9,624 bases of DNA from Bacillota bacterium (GCA_021443825.1 JABUTE010000180.1:1-9624); one strand, 5' to 3'; positions 1 through 6,683 are shown, counted from the stretch's first letter. The notes: generated by a model from the letters alone, not told the origin. Numbers and translations: made by a program.

Positions 1-2
1 AG

Positions 3-443
3 GATTACGCTAAGGTTGCTGTACTGCTCGACGGCGAAGCTACCACTGTAAAGTGGGATGAAGATGACGCTGACCGCGCTCTGCTCAATGCACCCGGCAC
101 CGTTCTCTACGCAATCGAACTGGACGACACCGAAGTTGTTTCCATCAACAAGTTCGTAGGCGACAATGCTAAGACCTTCGTTACCGACGAGATCACCGGC
201 ACTGCAGTAACTGTTGACGATGTTAACAGACTGTGGGTAAAGGTTAACGGCGAAAACGTATGGTTCTCCCTGGCTGACGAAGTTGTCGTATACGTATACG
301 ACCAGTCCGACAAGGCTTGGACCGTAAAGACCGCTTCCTACATGGACGGCCTGAAGGCTAACAAGTATGTATCCTTCGTTCTCTACGACACCAACAAGGA
401 AGACAAGGAATTCTACAACGTAATCGTACTCGTTAAGGAATAA
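3..443 (+). CDS. C-terminal part of a secreted or cell-surface type protein (5' end outside window)
   Basis: An open frame runs in from the left edge and ends at TAA 441-443, giving the last 146 residues. I do not recognise a named family. The fragment is acidic, has no cysteine, and is built of alternating beta-strand-like segments separated by short polar turns (for example LWVKVNGENVWFSLADEVVV and YVSFVLYDT). This is the look of repeated extracellular beta domains in clostridial S-layer-homology or other surface proteins; that reading is inference. Codon choice is strongly biased to GCT, GTT, GTA, AAC, AAG and CTG, unlike the GCC/GTC/ATC-rich genes to the right, which suggests high expression or a separate history. 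There is no membrane anchor or sorting motif at the C-terminus (it ends IVLVKE). Any cell-wall attachment would therefore have to be upstream. The gene is followed 34 nt later by a strong terminator. Confidence 0.8.
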   Translation, partial: DYAKVAVLLDGEATTVKWDEDDADRALLNAPGTVLYAIELDDTEVVSINKFVGDNAKTFVTDEITGTAVTVDDVNRLWVKVNGENVWFSLADEVVVYVYDQSDKAWTVKTASYMDGLKANKYVSFVLYDTNKEDKEFYNVIVLVKE

Positions 444-477
444 TCCGAACTCGACCGAATAGCTGAATAAGCAAACG

Positions 478-507
478 ATCCCCGGAGCTTTCGCTCCGGG
501 GATTTTT
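478..507 (+). terminator. Rho-independent terminator of the surface-protein gene
   Basis: An 11-bp perfect stem pairs 478-488 with 493-503 around the 4-nt loop TTTC, and a run of five T ends at 507. The stem is GC-rich next to the loop (CCCCGGAGC). The site lies 34 nt after the stop codon, in the right orientation for the plus-strand gene. Confidence 0.93.
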
Positions 508-516
508 CGTGCAGAA

Positions 517-578
517 CAAGGTGCTGCGCCGGCCGCAAAGAACTGCGCTTTTCCTTTGCCCGGGGCCAGGGCGCCTTG
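517..578. other. Imperfect long hairpin between two terminators
   Basis: Short complementary blocks nest in order: CAAGG 517-521 with CCTTG 574-578, CGCC 527-530 with GGCG 570-573, GGCC 531-534 with GGCC 564-567, and GCAAAG 535-540 with CTTTGC 554-559. The loop is 541-553. The stem is interrupted by small bulges. No ORF with a good ribosome site covers it. It may be a decayed repeat or simply GC-rich spacer; its function is unknown. Confidence 0.35.
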
Positions 579-593
579 CTGCTTTTGGCAATT

Positions 594-629
594 AAAAAAG
601 TATGAGACCGATCGATCTCATACTTTTTT
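594..629 (-). terminator. Terminator of the YitT-family gene, symmetrical
   Basis: A 14-bp perfect inverted repeat pairs 594-607 with 616-629 around an 8-nt loop. It is flanked by A6 on the left and T6 on the right, so it can act on both strands. It lies about 65 nt beyond the stop codon of the minus-strand YitT-family gene. For the plus strand it would be a second barrier behind the terminator at 478-507. Confidence 0.88.
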
Positions 630-695
630 CGTTTGTGCTCGCGGCTTGACCCTGCCGGCGCGGGGCCGTTTTTCTTTGCGCGGAATCGCTTTGCC

Positions 696-1550
696 TTATT
701 CGCTGACTTTGGGGGCCGACAGCACCTCGTTGATGCTGACTACCGTAACGAAGGCGTTGGGGTCGGTCTTTTTGACGAAGGTCATCAATTCCTGATATTC
801 CTGCTTGTTGACCACCACCACCAGCTCCAGATGCTCCTGCAGGGTGTAGGCGCCCAGCGTTCTGTTCAAAGAGGCGCCGCTCTTCATATCGTTGAGAATA
901 AAGCTGCGGATCTCTTCTTCCTTTTCGGAGATGATGCATACGCGCCGCTTCAGGTTCTGGCCGAAGATGAACTTATCGACGCATTGGCCGTAGAAATAGG
1001 TGCCCAGAAAGCTGAGAACCACCGTTTTGGGGTCGTAGAAGATAGCGGTGGAGGCTGCGATGATGATGCCCATGACGGTGAGGCTGGTGCCGATCTCCAT
1101 GCCGGTATACTTATTGATTATCTTGGCCAGCACATCCAGCCCGCTGGTGCAGGCATTGTGATTGAACAGCACCGCAACGCCCACGCTGACGATGAGAACG
1201 TAGCAGATCACATCCAGCTCCTGGCTACCCGAATAGGACGTATAATCGGGAAAACATTTTTCCAGCACGCCCAGAAAGCCGGAAAGCAGCAGGGTGGCAT
1301 AGACCGTCTTTCCGGCCAGCTCTCTGCCGCAGGCAAAATAGCCGGCCACCAGAAGCACTGCGTTGAGAATGAAGGTGATCACCGAGATGGGCAGGGCGAT
1401 CACGTTGGAAAGCACCATGGAAACACCCACGATGGAGCTGATGGCTGCCTTGCTGGGAATCAGAAAGAAGTAGACCGCGACCGCCAGCTCGGCGTCGGCC
1501 AGGGTCACCACCAGAAGATCCCAAAGCAGATCTTTTGTTTTTTTATTCAT
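696..1550 (-). CDS. YitT family membrane protein with C-terminal DUF2179 domain
   Basis: This is a 284-residue polytopic membrane protein of the YitT/DUF161-DUF2179 family; its biochemical role is not established in the family. Hydrophobic segments lie at about 11-30, 38-55, 57-73, 82-97, 112-130, 154-172 and 176-193. The conserved loop motif after the fifth segment is present as NACTSGLDVLAKI (132-144; N-x-x-[ST]-x-G-x-D pattern). Residues of about 200-280 form the soluble DUF2179 domain, with the typical IISEKEEEI strand-helix start, a G-A-Y-T turn and the DPNAFVTV strand. Length is normal for the family (about 280-290). The start at 1548-1550 is supported by AGGAG at 1556-1560, 5 nt upstream. 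It is a single gene, divergent from the 1718 gene and ended by the hairpin at 594-629. No minus-strand promoter is clear; TTGCTC (1638-1643) with TATGCT (1616-1621) at 16 nt spacing is a weak candidate. Confidence 0.93.
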   Translation of the reverse strand: MNKKTKDLLWDLLVVTLADAELAVAVYFFLIPSKAAISSIVGVSMVLSNVIALPISVITFILNAVLLVAGYFACGRELAGKTVYATLLLSGFLGVLEKCFPDYTSYSGSQELDVICYVLIVSVGVAVLFNHNACTSGLDVLAKIINKYTGMEIGTSLTVMGIIIAASTAIFYDPKTVVLSFLGTYFYGQCVDKFIFGQNLKRRVCIISEKEEEIRSFILNDMKSGASLNRTLGAYTLQEHLELVVVVNKQEYQELMTFVKKTDPNAFVTVVSINEVLSAPKVSE

Positions 1551-1573
1551 TTTTTCTCCTTACCTTTGTTCAT

Positions 1574-1601
1574 TTGACAAAGTATATCTGTATTCTATCA
1601 T
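1574..1601 (+). promoter_or_regulatory. Possible upstream sigma-A type promoter
   Basis: A perfect -35 hexamer TTGACA (1574-1579) is followed after 16 nt by TATCAT (1596-1601). It points right toward the 1718 gene but is less convincing than the promoter just downstream. It also lies in the AT-rich leader of the divergent YitT-family gene. Confidence 0.35.
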
Positions 1602-1627
1602 TCTGCAGGTAAAATAGCATATTTATT

Positions 1628-1656
1628 TTGAAAAAAAGAGCAATTTAACATATAAT
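1628..1656 (+). promoter_or_regulatory. Strong sigma-A type promoter for the rightward genes
   Basis: TTGAAA (1628-1633) and a perfect TATAAT (1651-1656) are separated by the ideal 17 nt, in an A/T-rich context. Transcription would start near 1663, about 55 nt before the ATG at 1718. This is the best promoter in the window and should drive at least the genes at 1718 and 2096. Read-through into the ABC operon at 3333 is possible, because no convincing terminator stands between them. Confidence 0.75.
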
Positions 1657-1680
1657 AAAGATTTGTAAAACGAAATCTTT
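1657..1680. promoter_or_regulatory. Operator-like palindrome over the predicted transcription start
   Basis: AAAGATTT (1657-1664) and AAATCTTT (1673-1680) form a perfect 8-bp inverted repeat with an 8-nt centre. It abuts the -10 box and spans the predicted +1. Because most of the left arm would not be transcribed, it is better read as a DNA site for a dimeric regulator than as an RNA hairpin. No regulator gene is seen nearby. Confidence 0.45.
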
Positions 1681-1717
1681 TAATTGCCTGTTCATGAGAC
1701 CGGAGGACCAGTCCGTT

Positions 1718-2092
1718 ATGAAAAAAAAGCTTCCCGTAAGCACCTTTATTAAGATCTATTGGGGCGTGATCGCGATATTTGCCATTATTTCCCCTCTGTT
1801 TCGCTATCTTCCCAAGGGGCAGATGTTCTATCTGCTTCTTAATGCCGCCGCGGTGGGCACCGTCAACTATCTGGCGGTGGAAAGCGTCGTCTGGACGGCC
1901 CGTAAGAACCGCTACATCGAGTTCGAGGAGCTGAAGACAAGCCTGATCACCAACGGCTCCAACGCGATCAACAGCGACATGAACCAGACCCTGATCGACG
2001 AGGTCAATAAATATATGTTCATGAAGAAAAAGCAGAACGTGATCGATGTTCTGATCGTGATCCTCGCTGCGGCCCTGGTCATCGGAGCATGA
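1718..2092 (+). CDS. Small uncharacterised membrane protein
   Basis: I do not recognise this 124-residue protein. An in-frame ATG exists at 1694, but GGAGG at 1702-1706 lies inside that extension and sits 11 nt before the ATG at 1718 (MKKKLPVSTF), so 1718 is preferred. Three hydrophobic segments are visible: about 8-28, 35-58 and, at the extreme C-terminus, 106-123. Between the second and third is a hydrophilic stretch rich in charged and Asn residues (KNRYIEFEELKTSLITNGSN and onward). The layout places a soluble loop of roughly 45 residues between membrane helices. The stop is followed after 3 nt by the next gene, whose ribosome site GGAG (2084-2087) lies within this reading frame. The two genes are therefore co-transcribed and probably act together. 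Function is unknown. Confidence 0.82.
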   Translation: MKKKLPVSTFIKIYWGVIAIFAIISPLFRYLPKGQMFYLLLNAAAVGTVNYLAVESVVWTARKNRYIEFEELKTSLITNGSNAINSDMNQTLIDEVNKYMFMKKKQNVIDVLIVILAAALVIGA

Positions 2093-2095
2093 TCC

Positions 2096-3208
2096 ATGAG
2101 TAAGAAAAAAAAGAACCAAAACAACGGGCCGCAGCTGCGCGAAACGCAGCCGGCCTTTCAGCCGCAGCCTCTTGGCAGCAAGGTGCCGGGCATCATCGGC
2201 TCTCTGGCCGGAGGCACGGTGGGCTACCTGCCGTATATGGTGCTCTCTCTGACGGGGTATTTTGCCCCGCCCCTTGCCATTCTGGTTCCTGTATTTGCCC
2301 AGCTGTTTTATCGCAGGGCGCAGGGCTACCGCAGGTTTTCTTACGCGCTGGGCACCGTTCTTCTGTCCGGCGTCCTGATCATCCTGTCGATGGATCTGGT
2401 CACCCAGTTTATCGCCATGGCGCTGGAGCCCTCCTGGCAGCAGGCGGCGCAAGGCAGCGGAAGCTCCCTGTTCGTCTATCTGTGGGATGTGATCCTTTCT
2501 GCGGAGGGACTCCGCTCGCTGCTTCCTTACCTGCTGTTTTCGCAGCTGTTCGGCCTGCTGGGGGTTGCCCTCGTAAGCAAGCCGCTGCACGGCTATGCCT
2601 CGCTTACGGCTGAAGAAGAAAAGCAGAATCTGCAATGGGCGCTGCAGCAGCAGAAGGATCTGGAGCAGGCCCGGCTGGCTGCCCGCGAAAAGGCAGCGCA
2701 AAAAAGCGCCGCAAAAGAACGGATAAAGGCAGACGCCTTAAAGCGGCTGGACGGCAGCGCGGCAGAACCGAAAAACAATGCCCCCGCCCAGCTGACCGTA
2801 AAGCCCTACGAGATGCAGCAGCATTCCTTAAAGCTGGCAGCAGCAGCCTTTCTTGCCATTGGCGCCGCCGCTTTTGGCTTTGGCATTTATAAGCTGGCCG
2901 GCGGAGGCTATAAATTTGCTCTGCTTCTTTTGGCCGGCGCATTGCTTCTTTACCAAGGGGCTAAGACCTACGGCTCTGCAAACCGCAGCCTGCAGCTTTC
3001 GGGCGAGGTCTTCGTCTACCGGCCGGCCATCGGAAAGCCGGAGGAATTTCCTCTTGCCGATGTAAAGACCTGCAGAAAGAAGGGCAATCAGGTGACCCTG
3101 ATCGGCTTCGACGGCAAGGTGAAGGGCTTTTTCAGCATCAGCTGGCAGGGCGGCGCCGAGCTTTTGAAGCAGCTGCAGCGGGCAAAGGTCTCCGTCACAG
3201 AAGAGTAA
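2096..3208 (+). CDS. Uncharacterised membrane protein with coiled coil and PH-like C-terminus
   Basis: The protein has 370 residues and I cannot assign a named family. The N-terminus is very basic (MSKKKKNQNN) and proline/glutamine-rich up to about residue 30. Hydrophobic segments follow at about 31-50, 55-71, 82-108 and 140-160. Residues of about 171-220 are a highly charged Ala/Lys/Glu/Gln helix with coiled-coil character, followed by a Pro/Asn linker (225-237). Two closely spaced hydrophobic helices lie at about 247-266 and 271-288. Residues of about 298-365 alternate beta strands (GEVFVYRP, VTLIGF, GFFSISW) and end in an amphipathic helix (GAELLKQLQRA), as in bacterial PH-like domains that sit on the inner membrane face; that comparison is inference. 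The start is supported by GGAG at 2084-2087, 8 nt upstream. It lies 3 nt after the preceding gene and 124 nt before the ABC operon, all in one direction. Confidence 0.88.
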   Translation: MSKKKKNQNNGPQLRETQPAFQPQPLGSKVPGIIGSLAGGTVGYLPYMVLSLTGYFAPPLAILVPVFAQLFYRRAQGYRRFSYALGTVLLSGVLIILSMDLVTQFIAMALEPSWQQAAQGSGSSLFVYLWDVILSAEGLRSLLPYLLFSQLFGLLGVALVSKPLHGYASLTAEEEKQNLQWALQQQKDLEQARLAAREKAAQKSAAKERIKADALKRLDGSAAEPKNNAPAQLTVKPYEMQQHSLKLAAAAFLAIGAAAFGFGIYKLAGGGYKFALLLLAGALLLYQGAKTYGSANRSLQLSGEVFVYRPAIGKPEEFPLADVKTCRKKGNQVTLIGFDGKVKGFFSISWQGGAELLKQLQRAKVSVTEE

Positions 3209-3222
3209 CAGGGTCTTCATTT

Positions 3223-3256
3223 TTCGTTCACAAAAACAACGATTTTCGTTGACGAA
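3223..3256 (+). promoter_or_regulatory. Two operator-like sites 22 bp apart upstream of the ABC operon
   Basis: TTCGTTCACAAA (3223-3234) and TTCGTTGACGAA (3245-3256) match at 10 of 12 positions and start exactly 22 bp apart, two helical turns. The right copy is a perfect palindrome (TTCGT-TG-ACGAA); the left copy departs from symmetry at one base pair. This spacing fits cooperative binding of a dimeric repressor or activator. The region also contains TTGACG (3249-3254), but no good -10 follows at normal spacing. The promoter itself is therefore not identified. Confidence 0.45.
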
Positions 3257-3332
3257 GCTGTAATACGTTAAAGTTGCCGGTCGCAGCAAAGAAGGAACCG
3301 GTTTCGCAATCATAAAAAGGAGATGTTCACTT

Positions 3333-4397
3333 TTGATCGAAGTACGCAATCTTACCAAAATTTACGGTGACCACGCGGCTGTATCCGATCTGACCTTTAC
3401 CATCGAAAAGGGCCAGATCTACGGCTTCCTCGGTCCCAACGGCGCGGGCAAGTCCACCACCATGAACATGATGACCGGCTGCCTGGCTGCAACCGGCGGC
3501 GAGGTCCGCATCGGCGGCTACGATATCGTCGAGCAGCCGTCTCAGGCGAAAAAGCTGATCGGCTATCTGCCTGAGATCCCCCCTCTTTATCCCGATCTGA
3601 CCCCGGCGGAATATCTGCGCTTTGTAGCAGAAGCCAAGGGCGTCGCCAAAAAGGATATTCCCGCCCAGATCGCCCATGCCATGGAGGTCACCCAGACCTT
3701 CGATGTAAAGGACCGTCTGTGCAAGAACCTTTCCAAGGGCTATAAGCAGAGAGTAGGCATCGCACAGGCTCTGTTGGGAGACCCGGAGGTCATCATTCTC
3801 GACGAGCCTACCGTCGGTCTTGACCCCAAGCAGATCATCGAGATCCGCGACCTGATCCGCCAGTTGGGAAAGGATCATACCGTCATCCTTTCCAGTCACA
3901 TCCTGTCGGAGGTGCAGGCCGTCTGCCAGACGATCCTGATCATCAACCGGGGCAAGCTGGTGGCCTGCGATACCGCAGAAAATCTGGAAAACTTCTTCTC
4001 CGGCAAATTCCGCCTGGAGCTTTCCTGCGACTGCAGCCTGGGAAAGGCACTTTCCATCGCGGAAGGCATGCAGGATCTGCAGGTGGCAGACAAGAAGGAG
4101 GGCGAGGGCAAGTGCCTTCTGACCCTGACCACCGACCGTGAGGATGCCGACGATGTCTGCAGAGAGATCTTCTTTGCCTTCAGCAAGGCAGGCACCGCGC
4201 TGCTGGCGATGAAGTCGTCGAAGGCAACCCTGGAGGATGTCTTTATGAAGCTGACGAACAGCGAGGAAGAGGCTGCCGCCGAAGAAATACCCGCCGAAGA
4301 GACTGCCGGCGAAGAAGCTTTGGCAGACGTTTCCGTTCAGGAAGCCACACCCGCAGACGCTGCAGAAAAGGAGACCGAAGATGAGAGCCATTTATAA
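3333..4397 (+). CDS. ABC transporter ATP-binding protein, GldA-like, with acidic tail
   Basis: This cytoplasmic ATPase subunit (354 residues) powers the permease encoded next to it. The start is TTG at 3333, supported by AAGGAGA at 3317-3323, 9 nt upstream; the frame begins with the typical IEVRNLTKIYG. Walker A is GPNGAGKST (34-42), the ABC signature LSKGYKQRV (133-141), Walker B VIILDEP (153-159), the D-loop GLDP (162-165) and the switch histidine H189 in SSH. All catalytic residues are intact. The Q-loop position in GYLPEIPPLYPDLT (77-90) carries Glu, as is common in the CcmA/GldA branch. Residues of about 225-308 are the usual accessory beta domain ending in LEDVFMKLT. Residues of about 311-352 are an extra, very acidic Glu/Ala/Asp/Pro tail, probably disordered, which makes the protein longer than typical relatives (about 300). 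The 3' end overlaps the permease gene by 17 nt. Confidence 0.95.
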   Translation: MIEVRNLTKIYGDHAAVSDLTFTIEKGQIYGFLGPNGAGKSTTMNMMTGCLAATGGEVRIGGYDIVEQPSQAKKLIGYLPEIPPLYPDLTPAEYLRFVAEAKGVAKKDIPAQIAHAMEVTQTFDVKDRLCKNLSKGYKQRVGIAQALLGDPEVIILDEPTVGLDPKQIIEIRDLIRQLGKDHTVILSSHILSEVQAVCQTILIINRGKLVACDTAENLENFFSGKFRLELSCDCSLGKALSIAEGMQDLQVADKKEGEGKCLLTLTTDREDADDVCREIFFAFSKAGTALLAMKSSKATLEDVFMKLTNSEEEAAAEEIPAEETAGEEALADVSVQEATPADAAEKETEDESHL

Positions 4398-5244
4398 AAA
4401 CGAGCTTCGCAGCTATGCCACCAATGTAACGGCCTATGTATTCGGTGCATTCATCCTGCTGTTTGCAGGCATCTACACCTTCGTTTACAACCTGGGCCAT
4501 CAGGTGGTCAATTTCGAATATGTGCCCGGCAGCATGCCCTATATTTTCCTTGTGGCCGTGCCCATTTTGACCATGAAGGTCATCGCAGAAGAGCGCAAGC
4601 AGCGCACCGACCAGCTGCTCTATTCTCTGCCCGTTTCCATGACCAAGATCATCACCGGCAAATATCTTGCCATGCTGACCGTATTTGCCGTTCCCAATCT
4701 GATCATCTGCACCTATCCGCTGATCTTAAAGCAATACGGTCATGTGAACCTGCTCACCTCCTATTCCAGCATGCTGGGCTTTTTCTGCCTGGGTGCCGCT
4801 CTGATGGCGGTCGGCATGTTCATCTCGTCTCTGACCGAAAGCCAGCCGGTAGCAGCAGGCATCTGCTTTATCACCATGCTGGTCAACTATTATCTTTCCA
4901 GCCTGATGAGCTTCGTATCGGGAACCGCAAAGGCTTCCATGCAGGCGCTGGTGGTCAGCGCGCTGGTCATCGGCGCTCTGATCTATATCATGACGAAAAG
5001 CGCTGAGGCCGCGCTGGGCGTTGCTGTGGTTCTGGATGCCATCATCGTGATCACCTACCGCATGGACAGCTCCAAATACGAGGGCCTCATGGCCAAGGTC
5101 ATCGATAAGCTTTGCCTCTTCGACCGTTTCCATTCGTTCTACGAGGGCCGCTTCGACCTGACCGTGCTGATCTTTTATGCTACCGTGATCGGCGTATTCC
5201 TGTTCCTTACCGTTCAGTCTATGGAAAAGCGGAGGTGGAGCTAA
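4381..5244 (+). CDS. ABC-2 type permease of the GldF/NosY-like family
   Basis: This 287-residue integral membrane subunit is the partner of the preceding ATPase. The short cytoplasmic N-terminus (MRAIYKNELRSYATN) is followed by hydrophobic segments at about 16-36, 53-69, 95-115, 128-150, 157-179, 187-226 (probably two helices) and 259-279. The family signature lies after the second segment: PILTMKVIAEERKQRTDQLL (61-80), then YSLPVS. This corresponds to the conserved T-M-x-x-x-x-E-E-R pattern of ABC-2 permeases in gliding-type and NosY-type systems. FDRFHSFYEGRFDL (247-260) matches the conserved turn before the last helix. AAGGAG (4368-4373) lies 7 nt upstream of the ATG, inside the ATPase gene, so translation is coupled. 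The transported substrate cannot be read from the sequence. Confidence 0.94.
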   Translation: MRAIYKNELRSYATNVTAYVFGAFILLFAGIYTFVYNLGHQVVNFEYVPGSMPYIFLVAVPILTMKVIAEERKQRTDQLLYSLPVSMTKIITGKYLAMLTVFAVPNLIICTYPLILKQYGHVNLLTSYSSMLGFFCLGAALMAVGMFISSLTESQPVAAGICFITMLVNYYLSSLMSFVSGTAKASMQALVVSALVIGALIYIMTKSAEAALGVAVVLDAIIVITYRMDSSKYEGLMAKVIDKLCLFDRFHSFYEGRFDLTVLIFYATVIGVFLFLTVQSMEKRRWS

Positions 5245-6683
5245 TGAAAAACAAGTCGAAGAGTCTTCGCCTCGGCGGCTACAGCGTAGTGGCGACCGTA
5301 ATGGTTCTGGCCATCGCCGTGATCGTCAATGTGCTTGCCGCTGCGCTTCCTGCAAAATATACCGCCTTTGATACCACCGGCAAGAATATGTATTCCTTAA
5401 GCACCACCACCCTGGAGCTTCTAGACAGCCTTGATCAGGACATCACCTTCACCTGGCTGGTCAAGGAGGGCTCTGAGGATACGGGCATCGATCTGCTCTT
5501 AAAGGAATACCAGAGCAATTCCTCTCACATCAAGGTAGAAAAGGCCGATCCCGATCTGAACCCCACCCTGATCGCCGACAACACCAGCCAGTTCTACGAA
5601 AATTCGCTGCTGGCCACCTGCGGCGAGCGCACCAAGTGGGTCGATTTCTACGATATCTATGTGATCCAATACGACGCCGAGACCTACATGTATACCCAGG
5701 AGTATACCGTTGATTTTGCCGGCGAAAATGCTATCACCGGTGCCATCAACTATGTGATCAATGTGGAATTCCCCAAGCTGTATGCCCTGACCGGCCACGG
5801 CGAGACCGAGATCACCACCAACATCAAGGCTGCCGTAAAACAGGCCAATGTGGATATGGAGAACTTCTCGTTCTTTAATAACGATGAGGTTCCGGCCGAT
5901 GCCGATATGCTCTTCGTCAACGGACCGACCTCCGATATCACCGATGCCGAGCTGACCAAGCTGTCGGCCTACCTGAAGAACGGCGGCAACATGCTGCTGA
6001 TCACCGGCCCCCAGACCGACGGTAAGGTGCTGCCCAACCTGAATAAGCTGATGGCCTATTACGGCGTGCAGGCGGTAGACGGCATCGTCATCGAGGCGGA
6101 TACCGCCCGGTTCGCAAGCAATGCGCCCTACATGCTGCTGCCCGAGCTTGTCTCCAACGAGATCACCATTGCCCTGAAAAATACCAATTCCTTCGTGCTG
6201 ATGCCCTTTGCCCACGGCATTACGGTGGGCACTGCCGAAAGCGATTCCGTTATCGTCAACAAGACCTTAAAGACCTCCAACAAGGCCTATTCCAAGCTGG
6301 CCGGCTATAACATGCAGACCTACGAAAAGGAGGACGGCGACATCGACGGCGGCTTTGCACTGGGCGTATCCATCACCGATACCATCGATGAGGCAAAGGA
6401 TATCAAGTCTAAGATCATCTGGTTCTCGTCCAATTATGTGATCGACGAAGAGACCAGCAAGGCGGTCGCAGGCTCTAACCAGACCATGTTCATGAAAGCT
6501 ATCTCGTGGCTGTGCAGCAGCCAGGATACCGGCATCACCATCGGTGCCAAGTCGCTGGCAGAAGAGACGCTGAACATGAGCAGCAGCACCACCAATATCC
6601 TGATGGTATTATTCGTTATTCTGATTCCCGTGCTTTACCTGGGCGCCGGCATCGGCGTATGGCTGAAGAGGAGACACAGATAA
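5244..6683 (+). CDS. GldG-family protein (ABC_transp_aux), membrane anchored at both ends
   Basis: The protein has 479 residues. The ATG at 5244 overlaps the permease stop as TAATG and follows GGAGGTGGAG (5231-5240). A longer frame open from 5112 runs inside the permease gene and is not used. One transmembrane helix lies at about 12-34 and another at about 451-474, followed by the basic end KRRHR. The intervening part of more than 400 residues should be extracytoplasmic. Family features are the post-helix motif YSLSTTTLELLDSLDQDITFTWL (50-72), a thioredoxin-like or glutamine-amidotransferase-like fold with KLYALTGHGE (178-187), and DMLFVNGPTSDITDAELTKL leading to YLKNGGNMLLITGP (221-256). No catalytic role is established for such proteins. 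In Bacteroidetes, GldG works with the ABC subunits GldA and GldF in gliding. Here it is best read as the extracytoplasmic auxiliary subunit of the operon-encoded transporter. Confidence 0.92.
   Translation: MKNKSKSLRLGGYSVVATVMVLAIAVIVNVLAAALPAKYTAFDTTGKNMYSLSTTTLELLDSLDQDITFTWLVKEGSEDTGIDLLLKEYQSNSSHIKVEKADPDLNPTLIADNTSQFYENSLLATCGERTKWVDFYDIYVIQYDAETYMYTQEYTVDFAGENAITGAINYVINVEFPKLYALTGHGETEITTNIKAAVKQANVDMENFSFFNNDEVPADADMLFVNGPTSDITDAELTKLSAYLKNGGNMLLITGPQTDGKVLPNLNKLMAYYGVQAVDGIVIEADTARFASNAPYMLLPELVSNEITIALKNTNSFVLMPFAHGITVGTAESDSVIVNKTLKTSNKAYSKLAGYNMQTYEKEDGDIDGGFALGVSITDTIDEAKDIKSKIIWFSSNYVIDEETSKAVAGSNQTMFMKAISWLCSSQDTGITIGAKSLAEETLNMSSSTTNILMVLFVILIPVLYLGAGIGVWLKRRHR

Noticed and set aside
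556..795. Plus-strand 79-codon open frame
   Set aside because: It crosses the terminator hairpin and runs antisense to the YitT-family gene, with no ribosome site.
633..1577. Plus-strand open frame of 314 codons opposite the YitT-family gene
   Set aside because: Its product is His/Gln/Asp-rich with no motif, while the minus strand encodes a clear YitT/DUF2179 protein.
1694..1717. Upstream ATG for the small membrane protein
   Set aside because: The GGAGG site lies within this extension and fits the ATG at 1718.
1598..2701. Minus-strand open frame of 367 codons across two plus-strand membrane protein genes
   Set aside because: Its product is rich in Arg/Gln/His with no domain, and the plus-strand genes have ribosome sites, a promoter and membrane helices.
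3237..3251. Hairpin CAACGA-TTT-TCGTTG as a terminator before the ABC operon
   Set aside because: The stem is only 6 bp and no T-run follows. The sequence fits better as part of the paired operator-like sites.
3249..3277. Promoter with TTGACG as -35 for the ABC operon
   Set aside because: No acceptable -10 box is found at 15-19 nt; TAAAGT appears only at 14 nt spacing.
3327..4391. Full-length antisense open frame (354 codons, minus strand) opposite the ABC ATPase gene
   Set aside because: The plus strand has all ABC motifs and a ribosome site. The antisense frame is a by-product of the codon bias and matches no family.
5112..5243. Longer N-terminus for the GldG-like protein
   Set aside because: It would lie fully inside the permease gene. 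The ATG at 5244 has a strong GGAGG site, a TAATG junction and a normal membrane anchor right after it.
5499..6215. Minus-strand open frame of 238 codons within the GldG-like gene
   Set aside because: It is a shadow of the plus-strand gene: His/Gly/Ile-rich, no ribosome site and no family.
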